Shown: positions 1 through 8,895 of the stretch, one piece after another | Numbering within the stretch: the stretch's first letter is position 1 | How the letters are laid out: each line of letters opens with the position of its first letter | Assembly: GCA_031415015.1 (NCBI GenBank) | Contig: JANOQT010000014.1 | Location: 1-64,000 of the forward strand | Length of the DNA stretch: 64,000 bases | DNA from: JAUYQR01 sp031415015 | Lineage (GTDB): Bacteria > Pseudomonadota > Alphaproteobacteria > Rhodobacterales > Rhodobacteraceae | Direction: 5' to 3' | Translations under genes and position numbers: made by a program | Notes under the pieces: model-generated | The model's database searches: none | Told to the model about the DNA's origin: nothing | Seen by the model: the letters and a program-made list of their open reading frames with translations, nothing else

Positions 1-1481
1 GCGCGTTTGCGGCCGACGGCGGGCAGCAGCATCACGGCCAGCACCAGAACGGTCAGGCCCAGCAAGGTGGCGCTGATCGGGCGGGTCAGGAAGGTGGTGG
101 GATCGCCCCGGCCAAGGATCATGGCGCGGCGGAGGTTTTCCTCCAGCAACGGGCCAAGCACGAAGCCGAGAAGCAGGGGCGCGGGTTCGCAGCGCAGTTT
201 CAGCAGGATGTAGCCCAGCAGGCCGAACCCTGCGACGGCATAAAGGTCGTAGACGTTGGAGTTCACCGAGTAGACCCCGATGGAACAAAACGCCATGATG
301 ACGGGAAACAGGACGTGGTAGGGCACCTGCAGCAGTTTCACCCACAGCCCGATCAGCGGCAGGTTGAGGATGATCAGCATCAGGTTGCCGATCCACATCG
401 ACACGATGATGCCCCAGAACAGGGCGGGCTGGTCGGTGGCCACATTGGGGCCGGGGACGATGCCCTGGATGATCATCGCGCCGACCATCAGCGCCATGAC
501 CGGGTTGGCCGGAATGCCAAGGGTCAAGAGCGGGATGAAGCTGGTCTGCGCGCCGGCGTTGTTGGCGGATTCGGGGCCGGCGACACCGGCGATGGCACCC
601 TTGCCGAATTGCTCGGGCGTTTTGGACAGGCGCTTTTCCACGGTGTAGGAGGCAAAGGAGGCCAGAACCGCGCCCCCGCCCGGCAGAACGCCCAGAGCCG
701 AGCCGAGGGCGGTGCCGCGCAGCATCGGGGCGATCATGGCGCGCAGGTCGGCCCGTGAGGGCCAGAGCGCGCCGAGTTTGGTGGTCAGCACGGAGCGGTC
801 CTGCTCGCCCTCCAGATTGCGCAGAATCTCGGCGATGCCGAAGATGCCGACGGCGAGGGCGACGAAGTTGAGGCCTTCGGCGTAAGCGGGGATGCCGAAG
901 TTGAAGCGCGGCGTGCCGGTGTAGATATCGGTGCCGACAAGGCCGAGCAGAAGGCCAAGGACGATCATCGCCAGCGCCTTGAGGATGGAGCCGTGGGCAA
1001 GGGCGATGGCCGAGACGAGGCCGAGCAGCATCAGGCTGAAATACTCTGCCGCGCCGAATTTCAGGGCGATGGTGGTGAGGGGCGGGGCGAAGACGGCGAC
1101 AAGCAGGGTGGCGACGGTGCCCGCGAAGAACGACCCGAGGGCGGCCACGGCGAGGGCGGTGCCCGCGCGGCCCTGACGGGCCATCTGGTAGCCGTCGATG
1201 GCGGTGACGGCGGAGGAGGATTCGCCGGGCATGTTGATCAGGATCGCGGTGGTCGAGCCGCCGTATTGCGCGCCGTAGTAGATGCCCGCCAGCATGATCA
1301 GCGACGAGACCGGTTCCAGCTGGAAGGTGATCGGCAGCAGCATGGCGATGGTCGCGGTCGCGCCGATTCCCGGCAGGACGCCGATCAGGGTGCCGAGGAT
1401 GACGCCGATCAGGCAGAACAGCAGGTTTTCCGGGCTGGCGGCGGTGGTGAAGCCAAGACCGAGGTTGGAGAGCAGGTCCAT
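1..1481 (-). CDS. tctA: TctA-family large permease subunit of a tripartite tricarboxylate transporter (C-terminus outside window)
   Basis: Large membrane subunit of a TTT (tripartite tricarboxylate transporter) secondary importer; it would move a carboxylate or sulfonate handed over by the periplasmic TctC protein. Reading the minus strand gives an N-terminus MDLLSNLGLGFTTA followed by GTLIGVLPGIGATATIAMLLP and the conserved YGAQYGGSTTAILINMPGE block, both family hallmarks. I chose the ATG at 1481 because GAGG lies 8 bases upstream and family members start MDLL; an ATG two codons earlier (1487) is possible. About 494 codons are visible, close to the usual 500, so only the very end is missing. 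It follows tctB by about 10 bases and is surely co-transcribed. The substrate cannot be told from sequence. Confidence 0.9.
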   Translation of the reverse strand, partial: MDLLSNLGLGFTTAASPENLLFCLIGVILGTLIGVLPGIGATATIAMLLPITFQLEPVSSLIMLAGIYYGAQYGGSTTAILINMPGESSSAVTAIDGYQMARQGRAGTALAVAALGSFFAGTVATLLVAVFAPPLTTIALKFGAAEYFSLMLLGLVSAIALAHGSILKALAMIVLGLLLGLVGTDIYTGTPRFNFGIPAYAEGLNFVALAVGIFGIAEILRNLEGEQDRSVLTTKLGALWPSRADLRAMIAPMLRGTALGSALGVLPGGGAVLASFASYTVEKRLSKTPEQFGKGAIAGVAGPESANNAGAQTSFIPLLTLGIPANPVMALMVGAMIIQGIVPGPNVATDQPALFWGIIVSMWIGNLMLIILNLPLIGLWVKLLQVPYHVLFPVIMAFCSIGVYSVNSNVYDLYAVAGFGLLGYILLKLRCEPAPLLLGFVLGPLLEENLRRAMILGRGDPTTFLTRPISATLLGLTVLVLAVMLLPAVGRKR

Positions 1482-1491
1482 GTCCATATCC

Positions 1492-1947
1492 TCAGAGCGG
1501 CAGCCAGGGGCCAAAGCGGCGGAACGGCAGGCCAAGGGCGACGCTGAACACCAGTGTGCAGAACAGGGTGACGGCGACGGCGAGGGCAAGCGAATGCAGC
1601 GGCCGCAGCTTCAGCCCGGCCTGCGCTGCGATCAGGGTGGTGACGAAGATCGACGGCACGAAGCCCAGACCCCGCACAGTCAGGCCGAAGAAGACGGGGG
1701 CTGCAAGGATGAAGATCATGCCGCGGCGGGCGTAGCTGCCGATCTCGTCGCCCACAGTGCCGATGGCCTTGACCGCGATGGTGGCGCCGAGGCCGATCAG
1801 GACGACCGACAGGACCATGGGGAAGTACCCCGGCCCAAGGCGCAAGGTGGTGCCCATTTCCAGCCCCAGCGATTGCAGGCCAAAGATCGCGCCGAACAGG
1901 ATGAAAAGTAGCCCGGCGGACAGGTCCGCCTTGTTGATCGTGGGCAT
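1492..1947 (-). CDS. tctB: TctB-family small permease subunit of a TTT transporter
   Basis: Small membrane subunit (151 aa) of the TTT importer. The protein shows four hydrophobic stretches (about residues 9-29, 38-58, 77-97 and a long one at 110-140) and a central LGPGYFPMVLSVVL segment that is typical of the TctB family. Its function within the complex is structural and poorly defined for the whole family. It lies between tctC and tctA, with a 56-base gap to tctC and about 10 bases to tctA, so the three genes form one transcription unit. Length and order are normal. Confidence 0.88.
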   Translation of the reverse strand: MPTINKADLSAGLLFILFGAIFGLQSLGLEMGTTLRLGPGYFPMVLSVVLIGLGATIAVKAIGTVGDEIGSYARRGMIFILAAPVFFGLTVRGLGFVPSIFVTTLIAAQAGLKLRPLHSLALAVAVTLFCTLVFSVALGLPFRRFGPWLPL

Positions 1948-2003
1948 GGTCGCCTCCGCTGAGGGAAAGGGGCCCCGGCGATCCCGTGCCGGGGCCGGAA
2001 GGA

Positions 2004-2978
2004 TCAGTCGGCGAAGACGCCTGCCGCCTCGATCACCGGTTTCCAGCGGGCAATCTCGGATTCCAGCTTGGCCTTCAGGGCGGCGGGGGTTGCATCTGCG
2101 GCAGAGGAGGGCGCGGTGCCGAGTTCAGCAAACTTGGCCGCAATCTCGGGGTCGGCAAGCGCCGCTTGCAGGGCGGCCGTCAGCCGGTCATTCGCCTCGG
2201 CCGGGGTGCCTTTGGGGGTGTAGATCCCGTGCCAGATCGACACTTCCAGCCCCGGCAAGCCACCTTCGGCCACGGTTGGCAGATCGGGGAAGATGTCCAG
2301 ACGGGCCGGAGAGGTGACGGCAAAAGCCTTGATCGTGCCGCCCTTGATCTGTTCGGCGGTGTTGGTGGTCTGGTCGCACATGATGTCGATCTGCCCGCCC
2401 AGAAGTTCGGTCATCGCAGGCCCGGTGCCTTTGTAGGGCACGGTGACGATAGGGGCTTCGACGGCCTGCATGAACAGCATGCCGCACAGGTGCGAAGCGG
2501 CACCGATCCCGGCATTGGCCATGGTGATGGTGTCGGCGTTTTCTTTCACATAGGCGATGAAGGAGGCCATGTCGGTCGGTTCAAAATCGGCGCGGGAGAC
2601 GAGGGTCATCGGCACCTCGGTCACCAGACCCACGTATTCGAACGCCTCAAGCGGCTGGTAGGCGAGGTTGCGGTACAGCGTGGCGGACGTGGCCATGCCG
2701 ATGTGGTGCAGCAGGATGGTGTAGCCATCCGCCTCGGACCCGGCGACCTGACCGGCCCCCAGCGTGCCACCTGCGCCGCCGACGTTTTCAACGATGACCT
2801 GCTGGCCAAGGTCTGCCGACATCTTTTCGGCGATCAGGCGGCCCACGGTGTCGGTGGGTCCACCGGCAGAAAACGGGACGACCATGGTGATGGACCGGTC
2901 GGGATAGGTTTGCGCGAGTGCGGCGGACGCACTGATGGCGGCGGCAGCCAAGGCTGCGAATGTGAGTTTCAGGGCCAT
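2004..2978 (-). CDS. tctC: TctC/Bug-family periplasmic solute-binding protein
   Basis: Extracytoplasmic binding protein (324 aa) that captures the substrate for the TctAB permease. A Sec signal peptide is visible (MALKLTFAALAAAA through ASAALAQ, cleavage near residue 23), then YPDRSITMVVPFSAGGPTDTV, the standard start of mature Bug-family proteins. The region PYKGTGPAMTELLGGQ near the middle is another family block. A good ribosome site (GGGAGGAAT) precedes the ATG at 2978. It is the first gene of tctCBA. The neighbouring DctBD-like two-component genes probably control it. Because an Xsc/Soe sulfonate cluster lies close by, and sulfolactate import by a TTT system is known (SlcHFG), a sulfonate substrate is possible, but this is inference. 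Confidence 0.9.
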   Translation of the reverse strand: MALKLTFAALAAAAISASAALAQTYPDRSITMVVPFSAGGPTDTVGRLIAEKMSADLGQQVIVENVGGAGGTLGAGQVAGSEADGYTILLHHIGMATSATLYRNLAYQPLEAFEYVGLVTEVPMTLVSRADFEPTDMASFIAYVKENADTITMANAGIGAASHLCGMLFMQAVEAPIVTVPYKGTGPAMTELLGGQIDIMCDQTTNTAEQIKGGTIKAFAVTSPARLDIFPDLPTVAEGGLPGLEVSIWHGIYTPKGTPAEANDRLTAALQAALADPEIAAKFAELGTAPSSAADATPAALKAKLESEIARWKPVIEAAGVFAD

Positions 2979-3121
2979 TTGATTCCTCCCAGAGACATGG
3001 CGGTATTAGCCGCGCGCCCCTCCTCGGGCGTTGCGGTTGGAAACAGGGAGGCCATCGGGACGCGATGGCGCAAGTCCGCGATGTGCCGGTCTGGCGGGAA
3101 AATCGGGGGAAACAGGGAGCG

Positions 3122-3174
3122 ATGGGTGGATTTGGACACAAGCGGCCCTTTCGGGTGGGTGGAAATCCACCCAT
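3122..3174. promoter_or_regulatory. Nested inverted repeats upstream of tctC, candidate response-regulator sites
   Basis: A perfect 12-base inverted repeat has arms ATGGGTGGATTT (3122-3133) and AAATCCACCCAT (3163-3174). The right arm is itself part of a compact palindrome GGGTGGAAATCCACCC (3157-3172). The motif GGGTGGAWWT therefore occurs twice in direct orientation plus once inverted. It lies 144-196 bases upstream of the tctC start and just after the dctD stop. Position and symmetry suit the upstream sites of an NtrC/DctD-type activator. A terminator for dctD is the alternative, but no T-run follows the hairpin. Confidence 0.45.
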
Positions 3175-3183
3175 AGGCGGCGG

Positions 3184-4545
3184 TCAGTCGTCGCCGGGAT
3201 CGCCGTCCACGATCAGGCGACGATCAAGCCCGTGCTTTTGCATCTTTTCGTACAACGTCTTGCGCGACACGCCGAGGGATTCGTAGACGCGCCGTAAGTG
3301 CCCGCCATGGGCGGCGATGGCCCCGGCGATGACCGATCGTTCAAAGCCTGCCACCCGGTCGGCAAGGCGCGGGGTGTCGGGGCCGGTGGAACCTGCATTT
3401 GCACCGGGCATCCAGTCCAGCCCCAGCACGAAGCGTTCCGCCGTGTTGCGCAGTTCGCGCACATTGCCGGGCCAGTTGCGGGCGGCCAGATCGGCCAGCA
3501 TTTCGGGTTCGGGCGTGCGGTCGGGGGCCGAATTGCGCGCCGCCGCTTCGCGCACCAACTGGAGGAACAGCAGGGGGATATCCTCGCGCCGTTCGGACAG
3601 GGGCGGCACCCGCAGCAGTGCCACGTTCAGCCGCCAGTACAGGTCTTCGCGGAAACGCCCCTGTGCCACTTCGACGGCGAGATCGGTCTTTGAGGTGGCG
3701 ATGAAGCGGACATCCAGCGGGATCGGGTCGTTGGAGCCAAGCCGGGTGATCATCCGGTCCTGCAACACGCGCAGCAGTTTGACCTGCAGGTCGGGCGGCA
3801 TCTGGCTGACCTCATCCAGCAGAACGGTGCCACCGCGCGCATGTTCGAAGCGACCATAACGGGCGCGCATGGCACCGGGGAAGGCCCCGGCCTCGTGGCC
3901 GAACAGCTCGCTTTCAATCAGGGCGGCGGGCAGGGCGGCGCAGTTCACCACGACGAAGGGCTTTGCGCTGCGCGGCGACAGGTCATGCATGGCGTGGGCC
4001 ACGACTTCCTTGCCGACGCCGGTCGGCCCGACGATCAGCGCATCCGCCTCTGAGGCCCCGATGGCGCGCAGGCGGTAGCGCAGGTCGATGATCGCGGCGG
4101 ACCGGCCCGGCAGGCGCGCCTCCATATCATCGCGCTGACCGGCGGCGGCGCGCAGGCGGCGGTTGGCCAGCACAAGGGCGCGGTGACCCATCGCGCGGCG
4201 CAGCACGGCGATCAGGCTTTGGGTGACGAAGGGTTTTTCGATGAAGTCATAGGCCCCGCGCCGCATCGCCTCGACCGCCAGCTGCACTTCGGCGTGGCCG
4301 GTGATCAGGATGACGGGCAGGTCGGTATCCATGTCGCGCAGGCGTTGCAGCAGGGTCATGCCGTCCATTCCGGGCATCCGGATGTCGGTGACGACCACAC
4401 CGTTCAGCCCGGGGCCCGCGTGATGCAGCAGGTCTTCGGCCGATGCGAAGCCGGTAACGGCAAGGCCCGCCAGTTCCAGCGCCTGTTCGGTCGAGGCGCG
4501 CATCTGGGCGTCGTCATCGACAAGGAGCACCCGTGTCGGGGTCAT
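3184..4545 (-). CDS. NtrC/DctD-family response regulator with an altered GAFTGA motif
   Basis: Response regulator of 453 aa that probably controls the adjacent tctCBA transporter genes. Domain order: receiver (1-120, phospho-acceptor D54 in VVTDIRMPGMDG), AAA+ domain (Walker A GPTGVGKE at 173-180, Walker B VLLDEV at 241-246), and a Fis-type helix-turn-helix at the C-terminus (about 411-440, GVSRKTLYEKM). The sigma-54 contact loop reads GAFPGA (220-225) instead of GAFTGA; the Thr is needed for sigma-54 contact in characterised family members, and I see no -24/-12 promoter before tctC. The ATG at 4545 overlaps the stop of the upstream kinase gene by 4 bases (ATGA). DctD is the closest family name; substrate is unknown. 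Confidence 0.88.
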   Translation of the reverse strand: MTPTRVLLVDDDAQMRASTEQALELAGLAVTGFASAEDLLHHAGPGLNGVVVTDIRMPGMDGMTLLQRLRDMDTDLPVILITGHAEVQLAVEAMRRGAYDFIEKPFVTQSLIAVLRRAMGHRALVLANRRLRAAAGQRDDMEARLPGRSAAIIDLRYRLRAIGASEADALIVGPTGVGKEVVAHAMHDLSPRSAKPFVVVNCAALPAALIESELFGHEAGAFPGAMRARYGRFEHARGGTVLLDEVSQMPPDLQVKLLRVLQDRMITRLGSNDPIPLDVRFIATSKTDLAVEVAQGRFREDLYWRLNVALLRVPPLSERREDIPLLFLQLVREAAARNSAPDRTPEPEMLADLAARNWPGNVRELRNTAERFVLGLDWMPGANAGSTGPDTPRLADRVAGFERSVIAGAIAAHGGHLRRVYESLGVSRKTLYEKMQKHGLDRRLIVDGDPGDD

Positions 4546-6389
4546 TCGGCGGCCTCGGCGCGGGGGGGCTCGGCGCGGGCGGTTTCGATTGCAAGGTCGA
4601 GGGTGAAGACCGCGCCGCCGTCGGGATGGTTCGACACCCGCAGGTCGCCGCCGAAATCCTTGAGGATGTTGTACGAGATGGACAGGCCAAGGCCAAGGCC
4701 GGAGCCGACCCGCTTGGTGGTGAAGAACGGGTCGAAGATGCGGTCGGCAATCGCCTGCGGCACACCCGGCCCGGTGTCGCGCAGGTTGAGGCGGACGCGG
4801 GTGGCGGTCACGTCCGCCGTCACGTCGATGCGGGGGGCGGGGTGATCCTCCATCGCGTCGGCGGCGTTCGACAAGAGGTTCACAAGCACCTGTTGCAGCC
4901 GGACCGGCCCGCCGCGGACGAACGGCAGGTCGTCGGGCAGGGTGACGGTCAGGCTCACCCCGGCCAGACGCTGGGATGCAAGGGCGATGGCCTCGTTGAC
5001 GGCGGCGTGCAGGTCGATGCGCTGCAGGGGGGCGTCGGGTTTGCGGGCGACGTGGCGCAGATGGCGGGCGATGGCAGCCATGCGGTCGATCAGCGACAGG
5101 ATCTGGGTGACGTTTTCCCGCGCGCGCAGGCTGTCGCCCCGGTCGATCAGGATCGCGGCGCTGTCGGCATAGTTGCGGGCGGCGGCGAGGGGCTGGTTGA
5201 TCTCGTGGCTGAGTGCGGCGGACATCTGGCCGAGGGCGGCCAGCTTGCCCGCCTGCACCAGATCGCCCTGGATGCGGCGCAGTTCGGCCTCGGTCAGGCG
5301 GCGTTCTTCCACCTCGGTCTCGATCAGGGCATTTGCGCGGGCCAGATCGGAGGTGCGGGCGATGACGCGTTGTTCCAGTTCGGTCTTGGTGCGTTCCTGC
5401 AAGGCGATACGGTCGGCCAGTTGCGCCCGCCGTTGCACGATCACCACGGCGACGGCGGCCAGCGCGCCCAGAAACATCAGCGCGGCGGCGGTGACCAGCC
5501 GGGCCTGCGCGTAGAGGTAGGACGTGTCCAGCAGCACCCGGACGGTCCAGCCTGCGCGGGGCATCATCTGGCTGGCCATGACATAGTCGCGGGGCGCTTC
5601 GCTGTCGTCCGGCAGTTTGATCAGGGGCGAGCCTGCCTGCAGCTTCAGGACGTGGTCGAGGGGTGCCGGAACCAGATCGGCATAGCGGCGAGAGGCTGCC
5701 GTGCGCGCCAGCCGGTCGGCGGTCAGCGGCAGAATGGCCTTGTAAAGCCAGTGCGGATCGGTGGACAGGAACACAATGCCCTCGGGGTCGGTCACCATGA
5801 TCTGCGCCTCTTGCGCCCGCCATTCCGCTTCGGTTGCGTCCAGACCGATCTTGACCGCGATGGCACCCGAGATCGCGCCGTCGTTGCCCCGCACTGGGGC
5901 GGCGAAGTAATAGCCGCGGACGCCGGAGGTGGTGCCGATGGCGTAGAACCGCCCTTTTCCGCCCTTGATCGCCGCAGTGAAGTAGGGCCGGTAGTTGAAG
6001 TTCTGACCGACGAAACTGTCGGCGCTGTCATGGTTCGAGGCAGCGATAGTCACGCCGTCCGGGGTCATCACGTAGATGTCGGAGGAATCGAGTTGCGCAT
6101 TCATTTGCTTGAGCCAGACATTCACTTCGTCGCGGGCGGCCTGATCGGTGGGCTCGGACAGAAGGCTTCGCAGGTCGTCATCATCGGCCAGAATGTCAGG
6201 GACGGATTCGTAGCGCCGCAGATGTCCGTCCAGTGCATGCAGGGTCAGGGCCAGCGTGGCCTCGGCCCGGTCGCGGCCCTCGGTAAGGTAGAAGTCGCTG
6301 GCCGACCGGCTGACCGAAAGGGCCAGTGCCGCTGCCGCCGCAAGACCGAGTGCGGCAAGAATCAGGGGAAACCGTCGGAAGAGGCGCAT
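4542..6389 (-). CDS. DctB-like membrane sensor histidine kinase
   Basis: Sensor kinase of 615 aa that would phosphorylate the overlapping response regulator. An N-terminal membrane anchor (about 7-27), a large periplasmic region with a Cache-type fold (about 30-290, including YRPYFTAAIKG and GVRGYYFAAPV, typical for DctB) and a second membrane helix (about 298-318) are visible. The cytoplasmic part has a coiled linker, the H-box LSHEINQPL with H395, the N-box NLLSNAADAM, and G-boxes DTGPGVP and GSGLGLGLS. DctB kinases sense C4-dicarboxylates; here the Cache domain may sense the solute carried by TctC. Its stop overlaps the start of the regulator gene. No obvious promoter in the 120 bases upstream. 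Confidence 0.88.
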   Translation of the reverse strand: MRLFRRFPLILAALGLAAAAALALSVSRSASDFYLTEGRDRAEATLALTLHALDGHLRRYESVPDILADDDDLRSLLSEPTDQAARDEVNVWLKQMNAQLDSSDIYVMTPDGVTIAASNHDSADSFVGQNFNYRPYFTAAIKGGKGRFYAIGTTSGVRGYYFAAPVRGNDGAISGAIAVKIGLDATEAEWRAQEAQIMVTDPEGIVFLSTDPHWLYKAILPLTADRLARTAASRRYADLVPAPLDHVLKLQAGSPLIKLPDDSEAPRDYVMASQMMPRAGWTVRVLLDTSYLYAQARLVTAAALMFLGALAAVAVVIVQRRAQLADRIALQERTKTELEQRVIARTSDLARANALIETEVEERRLTEAELRRIQGDLVQAGKLAALGQMSAALSHEINQPLAAARNYADSAAILIDRGDSLRARENVTQILSLIDRMAAIARHLRHVARKPDAPLQRIDLHAAVNEAIALASQRLAGVSLTVTLPDDLPFVRGGPVRLQQVLVNLLSNAADAMEDHPAPRIDVTADVTATRVRLNLRDTGPGVPQAIADRIFDPFFTTKRVGSGLGLGLSISYNILKDFGGDLRVSNHPDGGAVFTLDLAIETARAEPPRAEAAE

Positions 6390-6509
6390 AGCGGTCTGGG
6401 CCTTGGCTAGGGCGGGAAGCGGGCATCGCTGGAGGCGGATGGCTGTGCAAATCTGTAACGCCCGCAGCGTTGGTTCACAAATCCGATTCTGGGGCAGTGG
6501 CGAGTTGCC

Positions 6510-7208
6510 CTACACATGCCGGGTGATCCCACCGTCGACCCGGAGCGTCTGACCGGTGACATAGCTGGACTCGTCGGTCAGCAGGAAGGCGGCGGCCTTG
6601 GCCTGTTCGCCAACCCGTGCGATGCGCTTCAGGGCGGTCAAGTCGGCGAATTTGCCGACATCCAGACTGTCGGTGAAACCGGGGGCCAGACAGTTCATCC
6701 GGATGTTGTCAGCCCCGTAACGGTCTGCGTAGAGCTTGGCAAAGGACGAGACCCCGGCCCGGTACACACAAGACGCGGGAAACCAGGGCGAAGGTTCAAA
6801 CGCCGCATAGGTGGTGACGTTGACGATGGAACCGCCGCCTTGCGCCTGCATCAGCGGGGTGACGAGGCGGGCCATGCGGACGACCGATTTGATGATCATG
6901 TCGTTGGCCAGATCCCAGTTTTCATCGGTGATCTCCAGAAGATCGCCCTTGGGAGGATGGCCGGTGTGGTTCAGGACTGCGTCGATCCGACCGAAGCTGG
7001 TCATCGCCAGATCGACGATGCCCTTGAGGTCATCGGCGCTTTGCGCGACCCCGCGCCGGGCGACGCCGCCGAGGTCTGCCGCCAACGCCTCGCAACTGTC
7101 CGACGGCGACATCAGCGCCAGCGCGTAGCCGCGCGCGTGCATTTCGCGGGCGACGGCGGCACCGATGCCGCGGCCGCCGCCGGTGACAGGACAAACCTTT
7201 TGCTGCAT
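6510..7208 (-). CDS. SDR-family oxidoreductase-like protein with a non-canonical active site
   Basis: Short-chain dehydrogenase/reductase of 232 aa. The cofactor loop TGGGRGIG (residues 9-16) and the C-terminal SSYVTGQTLRVDGG block are normal for classical SDRs. The catalytic region reads VYRAGVSSFAK, so the usual Y-x-x-x-K has Val instead of Lys; a related SDR subgroup with FRAG/YRAG at this site exists, so this may be a family trait rather than damage. I placed the start at the ATG at 7208, just before MQQKVCPVTGGG. It is divergent from tauR. A role in the conversion of a sulfonate alcohol or aldehyde feeding Xsc is possible but unproved. Confidence 0.75.
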   Translation of the reverse strand: MQQKVCPVTGGGRGIGAAVAREMHARGYALALMSPSDSCEALAADLGGVARRGVAQSADDLKGIVDLAMTSFGRIDAVLNHTGHPPKGDLLEITDENWDLANDMIIKSVVRMARLVTPLMQAQGGGSIVNVTTYAAFEPSPWFPASCVYRAGVSSFAKLYADRYGADNIRMNCLAPGFTDSLDVGKFADLTALKRIARVGEQAKAAAFLLTDESSYVTGQTLRVDGGITRHV

Positions 7209-7448
7209 GGAAGCCTCACTGGAAAGCGTGCGGGGGGTGTCGGTCGGGCGAGGATGCCTGTATCGGCGGGGATGCGACAGCCCTGATCGTTCGGTGTGCG
7301 GGCGCAGCCCTGTATTGTCTTTGGGTACAGTGACCCCACGCCGAATTCCAAAGCGAGCTGCCACGAGGTCTGGTCCTTGACCGCCGCACGACAACCTGTC
7401 CAGATGCCGATGCCGCATAAGGCCAGATGTCACACTGCGGAGGCCACC

Positions 7449-8894
7449 GTGCAGATACCCACCGAAGCGTTTTTCCTGTCGGCCGAAGCGCCGGGGACAT
7501 TGCAGCAGCGCATCCGGGGGATGGTCACGCAAGGCATTCTGGCGGGGCGGTTCCGGGCCGGGCAGAAGATGCCGTCGTCGCGCGGGCTGGCGGCGCATCT
7601 GGGGATCAGCCGGATCACGGTGACGCTGGCTTACGGCGATCTGGTGGCGTCGGATTACCTGACGGCGCAGGGGCGGTCGGGGTATTTCGTGTCGGAAACC
7701 GCGCCACGACCGGCCGAGTTTCCCGAAACCGCGCCGCGCCATGATGCAGTGGACTTTGCGGGCCTGACGGGGGCACGGTTTTCCCGTCTGGCACGGGTGG
7801 ACCGGCCACAGGATTGGGAAGCGTATCCCTATCCCTTTATCTACGGGCAGGCGGACCCGACGCTGTTTGACCACCAGAACTGGCGGCAATGTGCGTTGCG
7901 CGCGCTGGGCCGCCGGGATTTCGCGGCGCTGACGTCGGATTACTACGAACGCGACGACCCGCTGCTGATCGAGCAGGTGTTGCGGACGATCCTGCCACGG
8001 CGCGGTATTGCGGCGCGGGAGGACGAGGTGCTGCTGACGCTGGGGGCGCAGAACGCGCTGTGGATCGCGGCGACGGTCTTGCTGGGACCGGGGCGGCGGG
8101 CCGTGGTGGAAAACCCCGGGTATCCGGGCTGGCGGGGGATCCTGGCGACGACGAGGGCCGAGGTGGTTCCGGTGGATGTGGATGACGGCGGCTTGCCGGA
8201 GCATCTGCCGCGGGCGGATGTGGTGTTCACAACCGCCAGCCACCAGTGCCCGACGAACGCAACGATGCCGGTGGAGCGGCGGACGGCCTTGCTGGCGGCG
8301 GCGGCGCGGGACGGCTTTGTCATCGTCGAGGATGATTACGAGTTCGAGATGAGTTTCCTCAAACCCGTGTCCCCGGCGCTGAAGTCCTTGGACAGCGAGG
8401 GGCGGGTGATCTACGCGGGGTCGTTTTCAAAGTCGGTGTTTCCGGGGTTGCGGCTGGGCTATCTGGTCGGGCCTGCCAGTTTCATCGCCGAGGCGCGGGG
8501 CCTGCGGGCGATGGTGCTGCGCCATCCGCCCGGGCATATCCAGCGGACGGTCGCGTATTTCCTAGCGATGGGGCATTATGATGCGCTGATCAACCGGATG
8601 CGAAACGCGTACCGGCGGCGGCGGCAGGTGATGGCCGAAGCGATTGCCGAGGCGGGCTTGCAGGTCGCGGGGCAGGGCGGGTTTGGCGGCTCTTCGTTCT
8701 GGATGCAGGCACCGGAAGGAGTGGATAGCGAAGCACTGGCGCTGCGGTTGCGGGCCGAGGGCGTGCTGATCGAGCCGGGGCGGGCGTTTTTTGCAGGCGA
8801 GGGGCCGAGGAATTACTATCGGCTGGCCTATTCGTCGATCACCCCGGCAAAGATCCCGGAGGGAATAGCGCGGATCGGGCGGGCGCTGCGGTGA
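7449..8894 (+). CDS. tauR: MocR/TauR-family regulator (GntR helix-turn-helix fused to aminotransferase fold)
   Basis: PLP-dependent MocR-type regulator of 481 aa, best matched to TauR, the activator of taurine-use genes in Rhodobacter. Residues 15-80 form a GntR winged helix (MPSSRGLAAHLGISRITV); the rest is a type I aminotransferase fold with the expected PLP lysine in GSFSKSVFPGLRLGY. I chose the GTG at 7449 (VQIPTEAFFLS) because GGAGG lies 5 bases upstream and family proteins start MQIP. The gene is followed by direct repeats resembling the published TauR operator and then by xsc, so it likely activates the xsc-soe operon. A weaker half-site (CTGGTCCTTG, 7370-7379) lies in the SDR/tauR divergent gap. 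Confidence 0.85.
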   Translation: MQIPTEAFFLSAEAPGTLQQRIRGMVTQGILAGRFRAGQKMPSSRGLAAHLGISRITVTLAYGDLVASDYLTAQGRSGYFVSETAPRPAEFPETAPRHDAVDFAGLTGARFSRLARVDRPQDWEAYPYPFIYGQADPTLFDHQNWRQCALRALGRRDFAALTSDYYERDDPLLIEQVLRTILPRRGIAAREDEVLLTLGAQNALWIAATVLLGPGRRAVVENPGYPGWRGILATTRAEVVPVDVDDGGLPEHLPRADVVFTTASHQCPTNATMPVERRTALLAAAARDGFVIVEDDYEFEMSFLKPVSPALKSLDSEGRVIYAGSFSKSVFPGLRLGYLVGPASFIAEARGLRAMVLRHPPGHIQRTVAYFLAMGHYDALINRMRNAYRRRRQVMAEAIAEAGLQVAGQGGFGGSSFWMQAPEGVDSEALALRLRAEGVLIEPGRAFFAGEGPRNYYRLAYSSITPAKIPEGIARIGRALR

Positions 8895-8895
8895 A

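Noticed and set aside
2979..3121. Sigma-54 (-24/-12) promoter before tctC
   Set aside because: Scanned for GG-N10-GC on the minus strand with flanking consensus; no acceptable match.
4533..6410. 625-codon plus-strand frame opposite the sensor kinase gene
   Set aside because: No recognisable domain; composition is typical of antisense shadows; the kinase on the other strand has all expected motifs.
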